Shown here: positions 48,607-60,187 of the stretch, in pieces
Numbering within the stretch: the stretch's first letter is position 1
Layout of the letters: every line of letters starts with the position of its first letter
Source of the DNA: Euptelea pleiosperma
Taxonomy: Eukaryota; Streptophyta; Magnoliopsida; Ranunculales; Eupteleaceae
Length of the DNA: 64,000 bases
Reading direction: 5' to 3'
NCBI GenBank assembly: GCA_035048495.1
Contig: CM068552.1
Location: forward strand, 28,274,154 to 28,338,153
Translations under genes and position numbers: made by a program
The notes under the pieces: model-generated
What the model was told of the DNA's origin: nothing
The model's input: the letters and a program-made list of their open reading frames with translations, nothing else
Databases searched by the model: none

Positions 48607-50735
48607 ATATATGCCAGGAGAATTATTAAAAATGTCAGTGGAACCATTGAAACTAAGATTTTTTCACATCGTTGGATTCGAAAACCCTATAATCAACACA
48701 TTTGTAATTTTATCCGAGTTTTTATCCTACAAAAATTATGAACTTTGTATAGGGATTCGTGTCGGATGTCGATCTGCACTCGGGGTTAGTTCACGCAAAT
48801 TCAAACATATAAAATGATGGATTCTTGCTAGAAAGTGGTGGAGAGGTGTGAATGGTGGATTGATTTGAAAACTTCTTCAGTAATTTTTGGAGAGAGAGAA
48901 TTTTATACTAATAATCAAAGCATGAAAACAAAGACAGATTCCATTAATTAATCTGAAAGTCATTACACTATTTGAATCAAAATAATCAACAAAGAAAATT
49001 AAACTAGAAAGCTAATAGAGAAAGCTAGAGAGAGAAAATTGAACCATGCAAACTTACCCGATGAGGAAGATGGAAGTGAGTGGTGGTGAAGCATGAAGTG
49101 GTGGTGATAGAGGCTGGGGATGCTGTTTAACCTACCGGTGATGATAACAATGAGGTTGAAGGGTGGATGGCATCGAGGAAGAGGAGTGATAGGTTGGTGG
49201 TTGAATGGTTGGAGTTGAAGGTGGTGTAGTGAACCTCGTGGCAAGGGAAAGTTGTAGGTAAGATCTGAGATGGAGCCACTCGACGATGACGCTAGCTGCT
49301 CAACAAGGAGTACCGTTAATGGTGTGGCGAGTTTGGTGGATGACAGCAAGGTAAGGACAAACCTCCCTTGTTTCTTCTCTTCTTCATCTTTTCCTTTTTT
49401 TTCTTTTCTTTTCTTTTGTCAAGGGAAGAAGAAGGGCAGAGAGATGTGGGGTAGGTGGCCTACTACAAGTTGGCTGGTCCAGCAATGGAGATCGCCCATG
49501 GATGGGTCGTCGGCATCAATAGTGAGAGACAAACGTGGATTGCAGCGGTGGTGCTTGGATGGTCCAGCAAGACGTTGCTAGTTGTCAAGTGGAGGGCCGT
49601 CTAGCAGCAAGGATCCACCGTGGATTCTTCAATGTGACGGCGAAGGACGGACCTGCTAAGTTGCAGGTCCGCCGTTGTTAATGGGGGAATAGGTGACGGA
49701 GATGGATAGGTGAGGGAGTAACGGCTTAGGGTTTTGAAAACTCAAGAGAAGAGAGATGATGGTGGAGGACGGTGGTGGTTGCAGGCCTCCAATGGAGGAC
49801 GGTGGAGAAGATGATTGATGGTGTTGACGTCTAGGGGGGAGAAGAATAGGAAGAGAAGAGAAGTGAGGGATGTGGGAGAGAGCTCTCCCCTCTCCTTTCT
49901 TCTCTTTTATACCCTCTCTTCTCTTTAGGGTTTAAAGGGTGTGGACCCCACCTTAAATTCCAGCTATTGTTCTTCCTCTCTTGGGCACGTTAGATTTTGT
50001 GCACCCTTTGATCAAGCCTTTGCCATCTAGCTTGGGGCCCACCTCCAGCAACTTTGTTTTTGACTTGCTTCTCACCTAGACCATCCAAATTATGTTCCAC
50101 CGTTCATCTATTAGAGCAGCTTCCCATCCTTCCAAAACCAATCACCACCATCTATTTTTGATCTTGTATCCGAAAAAACATCAACCTTTTAATCTGTCTG
50201 TCCATCCTTTGACCAATCCAATTTTGACTTGATGTGGGGCCCGCTTGCTTGCTGCCATGTCATAAGTGTGTTGAGAATGTCTTCTTCTCAGTACACCCAC
50301 TGTTAACTTGTATACACCCCTGCTCTTCATACCCACCGTTCTTCTTTGTGCACCCTTGGTCCACAACCTCAATCCATCAATTTGGTTCACACAAGGGTCC
50401 AACATCGTGGCCCATTGATTTGGTCCACGGTACTAGCCCACCAAATGTAGTTCACTAGCCCATCAACATGGTCTGTATCTTTGTAAAGTGTGCCCAGTGG
50501 CTCATCTACTCGAATGGTGCAATCACGGTTCCTCTTTGATCACCCAATTGTCTATTTTGTGTCTTTATGTCATTCATACCCACCTGTCAAGTAACCCTTT
50601 ATCGAGTACTATCTCAATTCAGTACACATCATGTGGCGAAATAGTCACCATTGTTCACTTTAATGAAGATCCAACGGTCAAGATTTGCCCCTGGAGTTTC
50701 TCCTAGGATTTGTGTTATTGTTGTTTTCTCTCTTG
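48607..50735 (-). repeat. LTR-like segment replacing Copia-D reverse transcriptase
   Basis: No coding domain was recognised. On the minus strand a GGTATAAAAGAG TATA-like box (about 49900-49912) is followed by a long pyrimidine-rich tract, the layout of an LTR U3/R/U5. Interpreted as a solo LTR or LTR fragment about 2.1 kb long; I could not find matching target duplications, and part of Copia-D is missing, so deletion accompanied it. Confidence 0.4.
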
Positions 50736-50928
50736 CATGGATCATTATTGACTGCTGAAGAGGAATACATTGCCACTGGCAGTTGCTGTGCCCAGTTAAT
50801 TTGGATAAAGCAAATGTTGTTGGATTATGAATTGATCAGGGATCTATGAATTTATTCTGTGATAAAACGAGTGCTATTTGTATTTCTGAAAATTCTGTAC
50901 TACACTCTAGAACCAAGCACATTGATAT
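50736..50928 (+). pseudogene. Copia-D RNase H fragment
   Basis: It reads LLTAEEEYIATGSCCAQLIWIKQML, continuing in another frame with LHSRTKHIDI, both typical of Copia RNase H. Interrupted at GATAT by Copia-E and resuming at 57863 with DIRHHFI. Confidence 0.8.
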
Positions 50929-51768
50929 TGAAATTCCACCGGTCCGTTCTCTTTAACTCAATATACCTAGAAGGGGGGTTGATTAGGTATTTAAAATTAA
51001 TTATACCTACACAGTTTTACTAGTCAATGGTAAGGGGATAAAATCGCATGCCTTGGTTGTTTGACAAAGGATTATTACAATCGACTCAAATAAAATATAT
51101 CTCCATGGTATTTTGTCTTTTTGTCGTTTGATCTAATCAAGATAGATTGCGGAATACAAACAAACAATCACACAAGACAAGAGATTTTTACGTGGAAACA
51201 TTAGCCAAGAAAAAACTACGGGACCACGTCCAGATGGAAAGTATCACTAACTGAAAAGTTAAACGAAACAAAGGTTACTTACGCAGCACCATTGCAAATA
51301 CAGCTTCCAACCTGAGCCAAGGCCTACTACCGATGCGTCCACGTCATCTGAATCAACGCCACGAATCCACGCGTGCCCTTCCAGCCAAGAAGCCTTATCT
51401 GCTTGTTCAGTTTGGTACACCCCAAACCTACTGTCGATCGGCTCCTCCGATCTTAATTCTCAACACTCACACCTTTGTAGAAGATGAAGGATTCAATACA
51501 CCCTGAACCCTAAGTTGCTCAAATGGTGTTGAGTCACACTGGTACTCTCAGGCTTACTAGGTTGAATATAGAAGTGGAAAACCTAGGCTGAATAAAGATC
51601 AAGTTCTTGGCTTTGATCAAGAAGAGAACAAGCTCACAAGATGTGAATGAAAAATAAGCTTCTTGCTCTTTAAATTGACACTCTAATAAATAAAGCCTTT
51701 GCTTCTCTCTCTTAAAGATTGAGTCACTTTGTGTCTCTGTGTGTGTTTAGAGAATGCATAGTAGGGTT

Positions 51769-51777
51769 CTATTTATA
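51769..51777 (-). promoter_or_regulatory. TATA box of Copia-E LTR (left copy)
   Basis: TATAAATAG on the minus strand. The same box is at 57071-57079 in the other LTR. Its orientation agrees with primer site and gag. Confidence 0.6.
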
Positions 51778-51859
51778 GAATTCCAAGACCCTGAGTCGTG
51801 TGGAACGTGGGATGATGGAACCTAGAATTTCAGATCTGAGAAAGACCAATTCTGTTCAA

Positions 51860-52205
51860 GGTCCAATCGATTGTACACTTTGTCCAATCGATTTGGTCAT
51901 GTCCAATCGATTGGGGATAAGTGTCCAATCGATTGGGCTCAATAAGTTTTATGTTCCGAAGACAGCAATCGATTGCACAGGGTTCTCTAATCGATTTGAC
52001 ATAAATAACTTTCTGTCCCGAAGGCTCCAATCGATTACACAGTCTCCAATCGATTGTACTCAGAAAGATTTCTGTCTCGAAGGCTCCAATCGATTTCACA
52101 GAGTCTCCAATCGATTGTGCTCAAATAAGTTTCTGCCTCGTAGTCTCCAATCGATTACACAGTGTCTCCAATCAATTGATTGGGGATACATGTCCAATCG
52201 ATTTG
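51860..52205. repeat. array of AATCGATT palindromes in Copia-E U3 (left LTR)
   Basis: About twelve exact AATCGATT sites, most in the form CCAATCGATTG, plus one altered site (CCAATCAATTG), spaced 15-45 bp apart in 345 bp. The array is immediately upstream of the minus-strand TATA box. Confidence 0.9.
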
Positions 52206-52549
52206 ACTATCCCACTAGTCAATAAAATTGACTTTGACTCGGGTCTGTCCAATGACTAAGTTTGACCATTATATTTTGTTCATTTTAATCAACTCCTACG
52301 GCCACTAAGTCACTTACCTTCCTAATCTAGCGTATACGATCATTAACTGATAAATCGGTAGTTACTCAAATGACTCCTGTCGTCAACCGTTTGATTCTTG
52401 TTTTCTCTATCTTTTAGTCTTCACATAGTTGGCGAAGTTTGCGTACCACGACATCTTCACACTATACTAGTGCTCATAGGAACGGTTACAAGAATGTTTT
52501 TATGTCAAATGGAATCTTTGCCAAATTGAATATGAAAATATTCTTTACA

Positions 52550-54330
52550 ATCTCCCCATTTGGCAATTCTGTGACAAAAAATATTTAATCATAAAAAAAA
52601 TCAAAAATACAATCCCACTCTCTTACATGATTCACTCACTATCTCATACTCTCTTGGAGATAATCGAACAGATATAGTGTAATGGCTTTTGATCTGTTCC
52701 TTGCATATTCTACTATCAATACGTACCATGTAATATCATCGGCAATCAATAAATCATATAAAATGCAGTGAGTTAATTTTGCACATCACAAGTAGAGAAA
52801 TTGAAAAAATAATAAAATATTTTTTTCTCCCCCTAAATTTCGCTCCCCATATCTCATGCATCAAGATTTTCTCTCCCCCTTTTTATCACAAATTGACAAA
52901 GGTACAGAAATATAAGCAAATAACAAGCATGCAATAAAGATTATCATGAGAAACAAGTGCCATATATACATCTACAACCAAATACATACTGGTTTATACC
53001 CTGTAACACAATATAACACAGGCAGAGCATAACCATACATACCCTCCAATCAATTAGATTAGTCCGAAAAGAAAAAAAAATTTTAATTTTAAACCAATAG
53101 GCTCATTTTCCAAGACCCCCAAGAAAATCTTTTCAAGTCAAAAAAATTCTTTTTAAACTGCTTAAGAAAAGATAAAACATCAGAAAAACATAGAATTCAC
53201 TTCATGAAGACAATCTTGATAAGCAATAAGCACTGATTCTGATTTAAGAGAATTAACTAACATGTTAGTGCAATCTTTTGCTTCATCAAAAATATTAATT
53301 CTTTTAAACATTAGTGCAAATCACAGATCACTAATAATCATAGATTCAAATATCAACAGTAATATCAAGTGTAAGCGATCTGAGTTCATCTGTGGTACCG
53401 GATAAGATTTCAGTGATAATTTCTCATAAATATCAGAATCTTGATGTATCCTGTATCCGATCATAAAATCCTCATTAGAGTTATTAAGAGATCTCGCATA
53501 CTCTCATGTATATGGGTATTTGCTGATAGATAAGAATTTTTCTAGCAAATTGGCTGTCTTTTACACCATTTTTATTCTCTTTGAATATACGTAGCTTTCA
53601 CTCTCTATGTAGGAAGCTCTTTTCTACAACAATGAGAATCAGATTTTAATTTTAAACAAGACCATACAGATGGCATACACTCTAACTTTTGTAGATGTAG
53701 CTGTTTTCTTAACATAATAACTCTCATTGGGAAGCCAACAGTAGATTATAGTGCAGTTTCGAAATCAACTAAAGACAGGAACACTACTAATTTGAAGTTA
53801 TAATCAGTAGAGGTTTATTCCTAATTCCAATAATACAAGATTTCACACCTCTATCAAATCCATTCTCACAGAAATACTCAGTGTGTATGTGAATGTGAGA
53901 TATGTTGTTTCAATAATCTTCTAATGCATATTAGGAAAAATTGACCAATCATAATAATTAAAAGATATAATACATGGATTAGCAAAAATTTTACTAACAG
54001 TTAAGTCATTTTTCTTTGAATATCTCAGAAATTACTGCTCATCAAAATTATATAGAATAATAATTTTAACATTCTTCTGAACACTTTATCTTTTGATTTT
54101 TCTGAAATATTATCAATTTTTATTCTTCAAAATGAAGCAAAATAAAAAAGAAACAAAAATCCCTCAAAACATAAGAATTGGTGAACACGAGGGGATTGAG
54201 AGCACATTGCTCAGAGATATGACATTGACGAACATTTCTCATTCAGAGAATCTTTCCTAACCCACATAGATGTGAGTTTGGCAGATGGATCAATTCTCTT
54301 AGGACCTTTCCTCTTTTGAGTTACATAACT
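52550..54330. other. Copia-E internal region without recognisable coding sequence
   Basis: A/T-rich. No reading frame with Copia pol motifs on either strand. It separates gag from the polypurine tract. Confidence 0.6.
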
Positions 54331-56125
54331 CTAAGGTTGTTTGAATTTTTCAAGAGACTCAATCTCCTTGATTAATTCTCTAGGCCTTTCCAGTAGGTCT
54401 TTCATCTTCCTAGGTAACACATCCAAATAATTTATCTCATAATGTGTCTTCATATGAATTATCTGACTTTTCACATTCTGAGTGGTATTTACCATTTTTT
54501 CTAGAGGATTTTGATGTCCTTTTCTCAACTTGTGACAGTCTCTAATCACATGACCCATGTTTTTGCAGTACTTGCACTGACGACTGCTTTTTACCATTTT
54601 GATTTGGTCATTGATCTGTGTGGGAATGGCTTGGGCTTTCACAAAAATCGTCTTGGATGAAGACCCTTTTTCTTGATTTTTTTTGTAATCCAAACCCTGT
54701 TTGTCTCCATAGACTTTTTCCACACAAAGAATCTCATCAAGCTTTGCAGAGCTGGATGAGAATCCTGACACATCCCTTTTTTATTTGAGAACCTCATTCT
54801 CTAGGGATTCCTTGTGTGTCATGCAAGTTTGGAATTCACATTCAAGTGACTTGTTCCTCTTTAGCAGAGACTCATTCTCTTGCTCTAAATCAGTAATCAA
54901 CACTTTTAATTTTTTAGTGTCAATTACTAAGGCTGCATTTTCAAAGTCAAGATATTTAACCCCGTCAGATAAAACTTTGTTAGCCTTGATGAATTTTATC
55001 GATTCCTCGTACAGTTCTTTCACACCAACTGCCGAGTCATCCGAGTTCCCATTGTAAGAGTCTTCCGAACTCTCATCATCACTTTTCTTGGACTATCCAT
55101 GAGATCCATAAGAACTATTGAAACGAGCAACAAAAGTTGTATACTTATCAGTCTTTTCATTGTTATCTGAATTATCAGAATGATCTTCTGATTCTTCATC
55201 TCATGTGGTATTGAATGCTTTTGCCTTGCCCTTGTATTCTTCTTTATTTGGGTACACATTTGCAAAGTGACCAAAACCCTTACATTTGAAACATTGGGGT
55301 TCGCTTGAGCGGCTTTCCCTAGGGTTCCTGTAACTTCTGCTACCTCTCTCATGAGGTCTGGCATGTTCTACAATTTTATCAAACTGTTTATTGTTTTTGA
55401 ACCTATCATTTTTTAGAACGAAAGAACTTTTTGAATTTTTTCACGAATAATGTCATTTCAACTTCAGAGTCAACATCTGACTCAGAATCTTGAGCTTCAG
55501 AAACTTTAAGGGCAATTCCTTTTGATTTCTTTGGCTATCTCAAATTCATCTCTTAAGTTTGTAGAGACCCAACCACCTCATCAACTTTGAGAGAGTCAAC
55601 ATCTTTGCTTTCCTCAATTGCAGTGTCCTTAGCCTGAAATCTATCAGGTAAGGACCTCAAAAAATTTTGAACAACTTTTGATTCAGGAATGACCTCACCC
55701 AAGTTGTGTGCAGAGTTCACAATATCACTGAGTTGAGCATAGAACTTAGTGAAAGTATCATTCTCCTCCATTCTCATGGATTCGAACTTAGACGTTAGCA
55801 TTTGAAGTTTGGAGATCTTAACGGCTGACGTTCCTTCGTGTGTGACTCTAAGAATGTCCCATGCTTCTTTAGGTAGAGAACAAGTAGAGATTCTTCTAAC
55901 AGCATTAAAAATAGCATTTAGACAACAACAGTCTATGTCCTCTTTAGTCCAGTTGTTCTTAGGTTTAAGAATGATTTTATCTCATACTTCCATTGTGGGT
56001 GGTGACCAACCATCCACTATTGACATCCAGACTCTTTCATCAATGGACTTTAGAAAAGCCATCATCTTAGCCTTCCAATAGGCATAGTCTTCCCCATCAA
56101 ACAATGGAGGTCTAGATGTATTTCC
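54331..56125 (-). pseudogene. Copia-E gag-like protein gene, interrupted
   Basis: On the minus strand: RPPLFDGEDYAYWKAKMM, DERVWMSIVDGW, SLPKEAWDILRVTHEG, then 55801-55553 (EENDTFTKFYAQLSDIVN, FLRSLPDRFQAK), a first knuckle near 55285 (CFKCKGFGHFANVY, last Cys replaced by Tyr), an acidic stretch, a coiled-coil-like segment (LEQENESLLKRNKSLE, 55023-54781) and a second intact knuckle CKYCKNMGHVIRDC near 54565. Stops (for example in TMEV at about 55979) and frame changes are present. Confidence 0.85.
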
Positions 56126-56216
56126 ACATTCTCTTTGTATTTTGACAAGTTAATGAAAATGGACTGGTTTCTCAAGAATCTAAATTCAAGTGATTAAACC
56201 TTAAGTAGAAATACCC

Positions 56217-56228
56217 GCTCTGATACCA
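56217..56228 (-). other. Copia-E primer-binding site
   Basis: GCTCTGATACCA on + is TGGTATCAGAGC on minus, complementary to the 3' end of initiator-Met tRNA, two bases inside the right LTR. Confidence 0.85.
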
Positions 56229-56230
56229 AT

Positions 56231-57862
56231 TGAAATTCCACGGGTCCGTTCTCTTTAACTCACTATACCTAGAAGGGGGGTTGATTAGGTATTTAAAATT
56301 AATTATACCTACACAGTTTTACTAGTCGATGGTAAGGTGATAAAATCGCATGCCTTGGTTGTTTGACAAAGGATTATCACAACCGACTCAAATCAAATAT
56401 ACCTCCGTGGTATATTGTCTTTTTGTCGTTTGATCTAATCAAGATAGATTGCGGAATACAAAAAAACAATCACACAAGATAAGAGATTTTTATGTGGAAA
56501 CCTTAACCAAGGAAAAACCACAAGACCACGTCCAGACGGAAAGTATCACTAACTGAAAAGTTAAACGAAACAACAGTTACCTACGCAGCACCGTTGCAAA
56601 TACAGCTTCCAACCTTAGCCAAAGCCTACTGCCGATGCGTCTACGTCCTCTGAATCAACGCTACGAATCCACGCGCGTCCTTCCAGCCAAGAAGCCTTAT
56701 CCGCTTGTTCAGTTTGGTACACCCCAAACCTACCGTCGATCGGCTCCTCCGATCTTAATTCTCAACACTCCCGCCTTTGCAGAAGGTGAAGGATTCAGTA
56801 CACCCTGAACCCCAAGTTGCTCAAAAGGTGTTGAGTCACACTGGTACACTCAGACTTACTAGGTTGAATATAGAAGTGGAAAACCTAGGCTCAGTAAAGA
56901 TCGAGCTCTTGGCTTTGATCAAGAAGAGAACAAGCTCACAAGATGTAAATGAAAAACAAGCTTCTTGCTCTTCGAATGGACACTCTAATAAATAAAGCAT
57001 TTGCTTCTCTCTCTTGAACATTGAGTCACTCTGTGTCTCTATGTGTGTTTAGAGAAGGCATAGAAGGATTCTATTTATAGAATTCCAAAACCTCAGTCGT
57101 GTGGAACGTGGGATGTTGGAACCTAGAATTTTGGATCTGAGAAAGACCATTTCTGTTCAAGGTACAATCGATTGTACACTTGGTCCAATCGATTGGGCCA
57201 TGTCCAATCGATTGGGGAGAAGTGTCCAATCGATTGGGCTCAATAAGTTTTCTGTTCCGAAGGCACCAATCGATTGCACAGGGTTCTCTAATCGATTTGA
57301 CATAAATAACTTTCTGTCCCGAAGGCTCCAATCGATTACACGATCTCCAATGATTGTACTCAGAAAGATTTCTGTCCCGAAGGCTCCAATCGATTTCACA
57401 GTCTCCAATCGATTGTACTCAAATAAGTTTATGCCTCGTAGTCTCCAATCAATTACACAGTGTCTCCAATCGATTGGGCTATATCCAATCGATTGGGGAT
57501 ACATGTCCAATCGATTGGACTATCCCACTAGTCAATAAAATTGACTTTGACTCGGGTCTGTCCAATGACTAAGTTTGACCATTATATTTTGTTCATTTTA
57601 ATCAACTCCTATGGCCACTAAGTCACTTACATTCCTAATCGAGCGTACACGATCGTTAGCTAACAAATCGACGGTTACTCAGATGACTTATGTCGTCAAC
57701 CGTCTGATTCTTGTTTTCTCTGTCTTTTAGTCTTCACGTAGTTGGCGAAGTATGCGTACCACGACATCTTCACACTACACTAGTGCTCGTAGGAACGGTT
57801 ACAAGAATATTTTTATGTCAAACGAAATCTTTGCCAAATTGAATATGAAAATATTCCTTACA
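56231..57862 (-). repeat. Copia-E LTR (5' LTR in element orientation)
   Basis: It starts TGAAATTCCACGGG and ends ATTCCTTACA on +. Minus TATA box at 57071-57079. About a dozen exact AATCGATT sites lie at 57165-57520, in the same order as in the left LTR. Confidence 0.88.
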
Positions 57863-58027
57863 GATATTAGACATCACTTTATTAAAGAATTGGTTGAAGT
57901 ACAGATAATTTCATTAAAGCAAGAGAATACAGAAATTCAACTTGCAGATATTTTGACCAAACCTTTAGATTTGCTCAGATTTGAATATCTGAAGAAGTCT
58001 ATAGGAGTTTGTTCTATTGATTAATTT
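57863..58027 (+). pseudogene. Copia-D pol C-terminus
   Basis: It reads DIRHHFIKELVE, then IQLADILTKPLD and FEYLKKSIGVCSID followed by TAA at 58022. These are the canonical last motifs of Copia pol. Open frame; continues from 50928 once Copia-E is removed. Confidence 0.88.
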
Positions 58028-58427
58028 CGTGTGGTACTAACTGAAATAATTTAAGCCATATTGAATATCTTATTTTCATTTTTCAGTTAGTGTAATCATC
58101 AAATCATCTAAAATGATTGTTAGATTATTTTTGTAAATTTGGAATTGCTATTGTTGATTGAATTCTTTTGTGTAATGATATTTGGTACCATATCATATTG
58201 GGTATATAATTGCCTTGGTGAAATTATTGAATATATGATTATTTGATAAATTAGTATTATTTTGAGATAATTGGGTTTCTTGAATTGGCATTTACGAAAT
58301 CGGGCCGACCGAAGAAATTGTCTGGCCGACCAATGAATTTGCCAAGGTCCTTAAGTTTTTAGAAATGATTTTTGCAAAGTCGGGTCGACCGAATAAATTG
58401 TCCAACCGAGATCTTATCACACCAAAT

Positions 58428-59432
58428 AGACGGTGGATCTCAGCCACTCACACCCAATTTTGACAAACGCTTCGTCGATGAGTACCGTGGGCACGGGTCA
58501 CCTACTATTTACCTACATATAAGGAATGAAATGGATTGAATTTACATATAGCCCAAGGGTCAGGCTCAGGAGCCCCACTTTTTATGCCTCGAGAGGGGTG
58601 TTACCGTTAAACGGCCCTTAAAACAGATTGAAACGGCCAGGGGCAAAAATGGAAAAAATGGATTTTAACGAAAAAAAGTGGTGTTGAAATTCAAATTTTA
58701 AAATTTGAAATTTGAAAATTGAAAATTTAAATATAAAAATTAAAAAAAAAATAGAATTTAATAGAAATTTAATAGTTTTCTTATACCCCTCTTATCTTAT
58801 ATGGCTTCAATAATGAATGGCTGAGATCCACTATACTTCATATCGATGGCGGAGATTAATTCCACCCGATTTTGACAAACACTTTGTGGGAAAGTGCCGC
58901 GGGCACGGGCCACCCACGCATATATCAAGACAACTCAGTTGTATTCTCTTATCTTATCCATTCATCTAATGTGGACGGTTAGGTAAAGAGTGGTTGAGAT
59001 CAAATCCATCGATCTAATGTGGACGGTTAGATTTCAGCCACTCAATCCGCCTCATTTGACCTCTATTTATTCAAATTTTAAATTTCAACACCGTTATTTC
59101 TGTTATTTTTCATTTCTCCCTCTGTGCGTTACAATCTGTTATAACAGCCGTTATAATGGAAAAAATGGTAACACCCCAGTACGTTATACCGTTTGAGTGC
59201 CGAAGGCACCCGATTTTTACAAACGCTTCTGTCAGAGAGTGCCGTAGGCATGGGCCATTTACTATTCTATTTAACAAAACACATTGGTTGTCTCCCTACT
59301 TATACCTCCTCTTATAAGCGTCAACAAAGAAGGGCCAAGATCTAATACTCCCCCAAATTGACAGTGGATCTCCGCCATTCAACTGATTTTGGCAAATTCT
59401 TTATTGATGGGTGCCGATGGCACGGGGCGCCC
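58428..59432. repeat. cluster of four Helitron-like 3' ends
   Basis: Four related units carry an ATTTTGACAAACGCTT-type stretch and then a G/C hairpin: GTACCGTGGGCACGGG (about 58481), GTGCCGCGGGCACGGG (about 58895), GTGCCGTAGGCATGGG (about 59240) and GTGCCGATGGCACGGG (about 59411). The last ends CCCACTAG then T at 59432. A hairpin about 10 bp before CTAG is the hallmark of a Helitron 3' end. No Rep/helicase or 5' TC end was found. Confidence 0.55.
58604..59177. mobile_element. inverted-repeat element with GGGGTGTTACC ends
   Basis: The left end GGGGTGTTACCGTTA is mirrored by GGTAACACCCC at the right. Inner arm sequences also pair (GTGGTGTTGAAATTCAAATT near 58680 with AAATTTCAACACC near 59080). 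One of the Helitron-like hairpins lies inside. No target duplication recognised, no coding capacity. Confidence 0.5.
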
Positions 59433-59445
59433 ACTAGTTATATAC

Positions 59446-59568
59446 GAGCAACGTTCGTCATCTCTGACGTCTATCTCGACAAAGTATAAGTGCTTGTTTT
59501 GAGTCTGACCTAAGGTCCACATCTTTGGTCGGTGAACCTTTGATGCTTGAAAATTACTTTTGAGTGTT
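59446..59568 (-). repeat. dispersed duplicate, copy 2 of the segment at 43306
   Basis: Same minus-strand reading frame as copy 1 (MWTLGQTQNK, LYFVEIDVRD). In this copy the minus-strand frame is open from 59690 to 59379 (103 codons). It starts next to the terminal CTAG of the Helitron-like cluster. Confidence 0.6.
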
Positions 59569-59801
59569 CCTGGGGTCCAACACAGCTGGACAAGTGATGT
59601 CCAGCTGCAGCAGGAGATTGTGCCACGTGTCCACGTTCTGGAGGGGGATCGGAAGAACCGGTTTCTTCCTTTCCACAAATTAAGTGTCATGTTTTCCTGC
59701 GGTACTTATTTTGGGTAAGTTTCTTATTTCAACCTTTTCTTCTCAAGCTACCCAGAAACAACATTAGAAAAAGTCTGTTTTGACAATAGAAAAGAAAAAA
59801 A

Positions 59802-60187
59802 GGCTCAGGCTCCGGTTACCGCCCTAAAATGACAGGCTCCGGTTACATGACACAATATTAGCCACGTGGCACACTCTTAGAGGATGCTGACCGTATGGAT
59901 GTTTGGCTAATCCCTACGTGGACCTACAAACCAAAAATCAGCCTGATTAGTGATTTGTAGGCGTTGGATTGGACTTATTTTCATGGGTTGATCTCAACTG
60001 TGGAATTTGAGCAGTATTTGAGGTACAAAGATCCAACGTCTAGAAATCACTAATCAGGCTGATTATTGGCTTGTAGGTCCACCGAAGGATTGTCCAAACA
60101 TCCATACGGTCAGAGTCCTCTATGAGTGTACCACGTGGCTTATATTGTGTCATGTGGCATTTTAGGGCGGTAACTGGAGCCCGACCC
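59802..60187. mobile_element. foldback element F1 with 160-bp inverted arms
   Basis: The left arm from GGCTCAGGCTCC and right arm ending GGAGCCCGACCC pair over about 160 bp (shared GGTTACCGCCCTAAAAT, CCACGTGG, CCGTATGGATGTTTGG, AATCAGCCTGATTAGTGATT). About 60 bp separates them. AAGAAAAAAA occurs at 59792-59801 and 60188-60197; this is 9-10 bp as for Mutator-like elements but low in complexity. Relatives: 62206-62440, 44260-44420 and about 1660-1730. Confidence 0.8.

Larger units (their letters stand above)
50929..52549 (-). repeat. Copia-E LTR (3' LTR in element orientation)
   Basis: On + it starts TGAAATTCCACCGG and ends TTCTTTACA. A minus-strand TATA box TATAAATAG is at 51769-51777, with an AATCGATT array just upstream (51860-52205). 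Confidence 0.88.
50929..57862 (-). mobile_element. Copia-E: gag-only LTR retrotransposon (minus strand)
   Basis: LTRs at 50929-52549 and 56231-57862 (about 1.62-1.63 kb, TG...CA) with perfect GATAT duplication (50924-50928 and 57863-57867). The minus-strand primer site is at 56217-56228 (complement GCTCTGATACCA). A polypurine tract on the minus strand adjoins the left LTR (AAATGGGGAGAT). The internal region encodes only a gag-like protein with two zinc knuckles; 52550-54330 holds no protease, integrase or reverse transcriptase. The structure fits the published TR-GAG class of non-autonomous plant elements. Confidence 0.88.
46073..58027 (+). mobile_element. Copia-D (Sirevirus-like) retrotransposon, decayed, interrupted by an LTR-like segment and by Copia-E
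   Basis: Pieces: gag to reverse transcriptase start (46148-48606), RNase H (about 50736-50928) and pol C-terminus (57863-58027). A segment at 48607-50735 replaces most of the reverse transcriptase. Copia-E (50929-57862) interrupts RNase H with a clean 5-bp duplication GATAT. The long gag with a charged coiled-coil-like tail resembles Sirevirus-type Copia. Beyond 58027 about 400 bp of 3' sequence includes GGGCCGACCGAA motifs like those of the 5' LTR. Confidence 0.75.

Noticed and set aside
49270..49581. Open frame of 103 codons on the + strand
   Set aside because: It lies in the transcribed-leader-like part of an LTR-like segment on the opposite strand; no domain is present.
51800..52225. Long open frame of 141 codons in the Copia-E LTR
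   Set aside because: The peptide is an artefact of iterated AATCGATT words (repeating SNR, QSI, PID). The opposite strand and the other LTR give similar open frames, and no domain is present.
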